Part shown: piece by piece, positions 58,080 to 64,000 of the stretch
How the letters are laid out: every line of letters begins with the position of its first letter
Numbering within the stretch: the stretch's first letter is position 1
NCBI RefSeq assembly: GCF_963662255.1
Contig: NC_085059.1
Span: forward strand, 12,061,234 to 12,125,233
DNA: 64,000 nucleotides
Source of the DNA: Cinclus cinclus
Lineage: Eukaryota > Chordata > Aves > Passeriformes > Cinclidae
Direction: 5' to 3'
The notes under the pieces: model-generated
What the model was told of the DNA's origin: nothing
Database searches by the model: none
The model's input: only the letters and a program-made list of their open reading frames with translations
Translations under genes and position numbers: made by a program

Positions 58080-58919
58080 GAAATAGACATTTTTCATAAA
58101 AACACATGCATGAACAATAAAACGCGCTGTAAAGGAGAGGTGGCAGAGCCACCAGGTTATTGTTCGGCAGTGGGTTTCGGTAGGAAAAATTTGCCTCTGT
58201 CTCAGGCGCCTCTAACTCGTTCGAAACTTTTTCAGGGAAATGCGGCCACGGCTCCATCGCGGGATTTCCAAGAACTTTGTTCATATTTCAGGCAAATGAA
58301 GGATTTTTGGGGAAGTTCTGTCAGTGAAGTAGACCTCAGGAAATGTTCAGAAGTTAGTTTTTATATAGGCGGCTGGAGCTGGTGCAGAGAATAACCCAGG
58401 GAACACGGACTTTGGATTGTTAAGTGGAAAATATATATATTTAAATTGTTATTTTAAAAAAGCAAACAGCATTTAGGTTCTCAATTCAAGCACTACGTAT
58501 CATTTTTGTTCAATTCGTGACTCGAGCTTTGTCTTTGTCTGCAGTGTGGTTGGCAAAATTTGGGGAAAGAGGGCAAAATAGCAGAAAATAATAGAAAATA
58601 AATAATAGAAATAATAGAAAACTCGCTTAGTGGCAAGGTCTTCAACGAGAGACTAAAAATGAAATCCCCGAAAGACAACATCGATGGGCATTCCTCATGT
58701 CCATTTAAGCGAGGTTAACACGCGGAGAAAAAACATTTTTCCCCCAGTTCCAGGATTTTACTCCGCTACAGGAGCTGCGTGGAACCCGCGATTCATGTAC
58801 TTCCCAAAGGTGGTGCCTATTTCAAAAATTAAAATAAAAAAAACAAAACCAAAACAACCCAAATCAAAAAGAGGAAAGCAGAGGGGCTGTAGAGTATTAT
58901 TTTCCTGAAAAGGAAGATT
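56421..58919. other. Upstream PITX1 flank, no gene seen
   Basis: Unique AT-richer sequence with the (TA)17 repeat. It has little interspersed-repeat content, as is usual near developmental regulators, but conservation cannot be judged here. Confidence 0.5.
58042..58076. repeat. (TA)17 microsatellite
   Basis: Pure alternating TA, 35 nt, self-complementary and able to extrude a cruciform. Confidence 0.97.
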
Positions 58920-60000
58920 CATCGACGGCCTAGGGTCCCTCCGCCCGCCCGCCCTGCTCATCCCCGGCAGTAGCCGATCTTCAGCGGCAGCGCAGCTCCT
59001 CTGAGACACCGCGCAGCCCCGGTCCACATCACCCACATCACCCACATCACCCACATCACCCACATCACCCACATCACCCACATCACCCACATCCCACATC
59101 CCCGGCTCGTCCCGGGGGGCCCCAGCCCCGCCGGGATCGCCCGAGGCTCCTGGCATCGGTGCAGCAGCCGGCGCTCCCCGCTGAGCGCACGGGGACGAGC
59201 CGAGGAGCGCCCTGAGCAGCAGCGCTGGGGGCTAGAAAAGTTACGGTGCGTTTGGTAAAAAAAACATAAATAAAAAAAAAAAATATATATATGTATATTC
59301 ACACACATTAAAAAAATTATAAAATGAGGTAACCCCTCTGGAATTGCCCTTCCCAGCGCATTTGTCAGAGCTGACGAAGCGCAGAGGCCCCGAAAGAATT
59401 TATACACGGTATAAAGATGTCAAGGACTGCGCGGAGAGCGGAGCGGGGAGCGCGGGGCGGGAGGCAAGGCGAGGCCGCGGTGAGGGGCGCTCCCCGCGCT
59501 CCGCTTTGTGTTGCTGCCCCGGAACGCGGCCGCAGCCCCGCGGCCTGCCGGAGAGAGAGCCCCGAGGAGGCGAGCGGGGCTCGGGGGCAGGACGGCTCGG
59601 CGGGACGGGCGCGGGCACTCGCGGCGCGGGGCGGGGACGCGCGTGGGGCGGGGACGCGCGTGGGGAACTCACCGGCGGGCGCGCGCGGCGGCGGTTGGGG
59701 TGCCGGGCCCGGCGGGCGCTGTGCGCGCCCCGGCCGCCGCTCCAGGGTTTTCTTGGGAGATTTCCCCGTCTTCTCCTGACGTCAGCCCCGTCCCAGGGCG
59801 CCGCACAGACGGGGGAGGGCCGGGGCCAGCGCCGCCCGCACCGGGAGACCGGTGGCGCCGGCCGCCCCGCACCTCTGTCCTGCTGCCGAAGGCATCCCCC
59901 AGCCCGACCCCCCGCCTCCGGCGGCTCCCGCCCGGCCGAGCCTCTCTCGGGGGGCGGCTTCGTGGTCCTGGCTACGCGGCCCCTGCCCTCTTAATTTCCT
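58920..60000. promoter_or_regulatory. Strong CpG island 8 kb upstream of PITX1 with a perfect CRE
   Basis: 59410-59990 is one of the most CpG-dense stretches in the window, with GCGCG and GGGGCGGGG (Sp1-like) words. A TGACGTCA palindrome lies at 59777-59784. A minus-strand donor-like CCG|GTGAGT lies at 59673-59667. It may be a promoter of an upstream PITX1 transcript or of a divergent non-coding RNA. Confidence 0.55.
59024..59100 (+). repeat. 9-nt minisatellite (CCACATCAC), 7 perfect units plus a partial
   Basis: Seven identical 9-nt units at 59024-59086 are followed by a degraded eighth. Perfect identity suggests recent expansion. Because 9 is a multiple of 3, the minus strand reads Met-Trp-Val repeatedly, but no gene surrounds it. 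Confidence 0.97.
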
Positions 60001-63000
60001 CCCGGTTGGGGCTTTTGTCCGAGGGGACAAGGACTGGCCTCTTTTTTGTACTTCTTCTTCCACCCCCTGAAATACTCTCTTGTTTCAGGACCTCGGTGTG
60101 GAACTGGGAGCGCAGCGCTGAGCACCCGGGGAAAGGTTGCAGTCAGCAGCCGGGGCTGCCCCGGGCTGGAGGATGCAGGGCTTTAGGAGGTGCTTGCCTG
60201 GGTGATACCGGCGCACTGATCTCACTGCTCATCCCCAGGCCCTTGGTTTGCTTTAATTTTCCAGGGATGCTTTTGGAGTTACAGACACTGCACTTCTGAT
60301 ACCTAGCCCCTGGAAGTTTCTCTCTCAAGAGAAAAACAAAAAGTCATGCAGTGACCAAGCAAACACGACAGCAGGGGTGTGACTAGGGCTTTCCTAAGTA
60401 GAGTAGGTCACACGCTCATACACACACAGGCTATAACTGTAGCTGAAAACGAAGGATAACTTATATGGAATGGATCAGAATGATAAATAGCATAAAATCA
60501 GGAACAGTCCAGTCCCACACTTGCCATTTGTTATAGAGAGAAGAGGTAAATGGGATTCACATGTCAAGCATTCGGTGGTTGTTAGTCTGTAAGATAATAT
60601 TAACTTCAGTGCTTACTGGTTTACTCCAGTTTTCCAAAGGCAGTTCCAGAAAGAACCCAGCTTGTAATTTAGGATGGCACATACTGTGTGAAAGAGGCTT
60701 TGGCACTGGGGCCTACCAGCACATCAAGGTGATATTAACATAATAAAACTTTTGGAGAGGGAGTAGGAGCTCATAAATTAATGCATTCTACTGTTTTAAT
60801 GCTGGGAGCTAACAATGTGTTTCCTGTTCAGCTGATCATCCCCTCTGCAGCCTAACAGCTGTTTTAAAGGTGCTGTGAAACTGAAAAGAGGGAAGATGAT
60901 TGTCTTTAAATCAATGTTTAATGATGTGTTATTAGGAGAAAAGTCTTCCTCCAGCAGATGTTTACATGTTGATGACAGAGGCTAGGTTCCCAGGCTGCCT
61001 GCCTGCCTGCCTGACTGGGAAGCTGAGGTGACACCCCGTGTCCTACCAGTCTTGCAGATGGCCCAGCACTGGGCCACAGCTCACTCAGCACCCGGAGAGG
61101 CTTTGCCCAGGTCTATAGGTAGGTGCTGAGGAAATTCTTCAGGGAGGTTGGACTAGAACACCTCCAGTGGTCCACTCCTAGTGTACCCAGCCTGCGATTC
61201 TGATTCTGTGAAGGTTCACAAGTAATTTGAATCATCACTAGGAGCAGGTGAACAGGGCAAATACTGACAGCATCCTGCCCATGCTCAGTCTGGTTGTGTC
61301 TGTTAAAATCCTTCCCCCGTAAAGATCAGATATGGATGCTGGAATACTCCCCAGCTCAGGAGCTTCCTTCTGGAGGGACAAGTCCCTTTTAGAGGAGATC
61401 AAAGGTTTGTTCTGTGGAGAGGCAAACAACTGGTCAGAGACCCCCCAGCAGGGCAGTGGGGCTGGCTTGTGTCCTCTGGGCTGCAAGGGCAGATTACATA
61501 CAGATTCCACCCCTTCTAGTCTGGGAGACAGTCCTTGCTGAATGTGTATTATAGGTTGGAAGCCTGACTGAGCTCCTCAGCCACATAGGTCAGTTGGACT
61601 GAAGCATTTCTGAACACTAACAACACTAACAGCAAGCTTCAGGTAGTAGAAAAACAAATGTAGCTTTGAGGCAAGATGTAGGAGTCAACTGAGGTAAGGT
61701 GAAATAGAAGTTTTGAATATAAGCAGATGCCTAAATCATGTTATTTCTTTCATGCTCGGTTCAGAGGTGGATTAATTAGTCTCGGTGCCTGCTTTTCTCA
61801 GCTTCTAGAATAAAAGATGGCCATTGCAAAGCTTCTCCCCCAGAGAAGACATTGCATGAATTGAGGGGTGTCAATAACACACCAGAGCTTATGCCCCAAA
61901 GACAGTGAGGAGTATTCAGTGCTGCAGGGGGTTGGGAGGGAAGGGCACTTCATAACCAGATGAACCTTCTGATGCCAACCAAACCAGCATCAAATCATCT
62001 CCAAGCCAAGCCAGTTTCCAAAAGTGTTTCCACAGCCAAGGTGGTATTCTGTGTGAAGGTGACACAGATTGATCCTACACAAACAAAAGAACCCTTTGCA
62101 ATTTCTTTTTTAAACCATCACAAACATTCATTAAAAGAATGTCTCTCCATATTTCCAAATATAGTGAAGAAATGACTCTTCAAACTCACCCATTCCTTTT
62201 TTTGCAGCCTTCCCTGTTAGTCCATCCTTGGAATAGTGTCTAAAAGGCCACATCGCTTCTCTGGGAGAAACTGGGATGTTTGGAACGTGACTGGATTGTA
62301 ACATTTCTAAGTTTCCCAGAAGAGGGAAATTGTAAAGAAATAAGCTTCTTTCTGCGCACACACATTTCTTTTGGAGCCAAATGGAAAGGAGAGCTAAGAA
62401 AAAGAAATGACAAATTGTTTGGAAAATACTGTCCTTCCCAAGACAGACCTAACCATAAGGGGGGAAGGGAGTCAATAACGAAATTTTCCCTCTATGTATG
62501 AGTCCAGCAGCCCTCCCATTCACTCCACTGGGAGCTTGGCGTGAGTCAGTCCTGCAAGATCATCCATTCAGGGCAGTGTTTCCAGAGCTTCAGTCCCCTC
62601 CCTGCTTCACTCCTATTCCCCAATGGAAGAAGTCTATGTCTCAGATTTGTGGGAAGAACAGTGGGTTGAGACACAGTGCTGTCCCCATTTCCCCCTAACC
62701 TCATCCACAGCCTGACATCGCTGATGGAAAAGGCATCCATCATGAAGGAGAAGCACAGCAGCTCTGTCACTTAAAAAAACCTATCCATGAGTTTATGCAG
62801 GGAAAATTAAGTATGAGAACTGGGAGAAATCCTTTTTCCAGCCCTGCCCAGTCTCCTGGTGTGATTCCAGCACGTTGTATGAGGTTTATGTGCCTGCAAC
62901 CAACTGTGCTGACCTCCTGCCAGGATGTGGGCAGGTTAAGGCAGGAAAAGGTGTTGGACAAACAGAAGAAGCTATACAAGAGCAGAGTTTACTGGCATTT

Positions 63001-64000
63001 TGATCATGAAAGGCTCTTGCAGCTGCACTGGATCAATAATGATAGACCCAAATCCTTTGTGGAAAAAATGATGTGTGCATCACTTCCTTGTGGTTAGATG
63101 GAAACAGAGTAAACACTTGTTGTGGCAGGGGAATCTCTTCACTCCTTTTAAGTCACTGAATTTATCATCATTGTCATCTTTGAGTAATAAACACATGTGA
63201 TATTTATGTGTCCCCAACTACTAATAGTGACAGTTATGCAACAACAACAAAAAAAACCTGCAGCAACTGTGTGCTTCAGCAATTAGCAGCAGCTGGAGCC
63301 TTGAAAGATGTTGGGAAAGAAGTTTCTTTTGTATGTATGGTTGTGTTTATTCCCTGGTGACATGCTGCTAACAAGCTGCAAACCAAGGATCACCCACAAC
63401 AAACAGAAACAAACAAACAAAGTTTTGTAGATGGCGGTAATACTTTAATACTCTTTAAAAATAATTATAGCCCTGTTTGTGACAACTGGAAAGGCTACAT
63501 TTACTCCAATAAAAGTGCTTGTTGTTCTTCAGGATGACATTTGGAGATGTTTTCTTATACAATGTAGATGTTAATGGGAGTAGATCTCCATCAATGAAAT
63601 ATTGATATATTTCTCATCTTTGCACTTTCGATTCTGCAGCTTGTGGTCAGTTGTTTACTTGCCAGTGAAATCACAACACATTTAATGATGTTCCAGAGGT
63701 CTGTCAGATGACTGACTGCCAAGAAACAGAGTTTTAGGAATCTGGGCATTAGGGAAAAATTACTTAATTCTAGACATCGATCCAAATATCTCTACTTCAG
63801 TCTATTCCATGCATTATGGACTTTGGGAAAGATGGTAAATGGTCCATACACCTTCAAATTAACCGAGATGCCTCCTGTGCTCTCACAAGGTAGTTGTTAC
63901 CTTGCTCCAAATACTGTGTTGTGCTCATTGACCTATGACAGCACAGCAGTATCTCAGCTCATTCACTGTCTGAATGTGCCCTGTATTAGATCCTGGCATC
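60001..64000. other. Right-edge intergenic DNA, no gene seen
   Basis: Ordinary AT-rich sequence with one CR1 tail. Open frames are at most about 100 codons and unconvincing. Confidence 0.6.
61125..61214 (+). mobile_element. CR1 LINE extreme 3' tail
   Basis: A short degraded tail: AGGGAGGTTGGACTAGAACA, then CCTCCAGTGGTCC and the terminal GATTCTGATTCTGTGAAGG. It is about 90 nt long and is the only interspersed repeat recognised right of 60 kb. Confidence 0.7.

Noticed and set aside
59344..60299. Open frames of 216 and 263 codons
   Set aside because: Stop-poor because of extreme CpG/GC content; Arg/Gly/Ala/Pro-rich, with no recognisable domain.

Overview
The window is vertebrate nuclear DNA, almost certainly from a bird. 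It has spliced genes with long introns, scattered 3' ends of CR1 LINEs (the dominant avian repeat), CpG islands and no bacterial-style gene packing. The order PCBD2(+) - CATSPER3-like exon(+) - PITX1(-) matches the order I know from human 5q31. The species cannot be named from sequence alone.

Layout. (1) 1-8380: the 3' part of PCBD2, a mitochondrial/nuclear pterin-4a-carbinolamine dehydratase paralogue. Its last two coding exons are visible (6821-6901 and 8285-8380); earlier exons lie left of the window. (2) 8381-19.7 kb: intergenic DNA with CR1 fragments. At 18209-18421 is an open exon whose translation resembles the C-terminal cytoplasmic tail of CATSPER3, at the expected syntenic place and strand. 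A weaker terminal-exon candidate lies at 19540-19624. CatSper channels are generally regarded as lost in birds, and I see no transmembrane or pore exons here, so this is best read as a gene fossil. (3) 19.7-43 kb: a gene-free interval with CR1 pieces, two palindromic MITE-like elements, several long purine/pyrimidine simple repeats, and a 3.5-kb strand-asymmetric region (35.0-38.5 kb) containing an abrupt 0.4-kb skew reversal with telomere-like CCTAA motifs. An orphan CpG island sits at 42.2-43.1 kb. (4) 43.2-51.4 kb: PITX1 on the minus strand. All three coding exons (51125-50963, 48252-48047, 45356-44817) join in phase to give a 302-residue K50 paired-class homeodomain protein with a C-terminal OAR motif. 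(5) 51.4-64 kb: upstream of PITX1, a string of CpG-rich blocks up to about 60 kb with consensus CRE palindromes and a minus-strand splice-donor-like site, then ordinary AT-richer DNA with one CR1 tail.

PCBD2 and PITX1 are neighbours by ancient synteny, not by pathway. PCBD2 recycles tetrahydrobiopterin and can act as an HNF1 dimerisation cofactor. PITX1 is a developmental transcription factor for hindlimb, pituitary and jaw. The most interesting item is the CATSPER3 relic. The second is the concentration of unusual-structure-prone repeats around PITX1.
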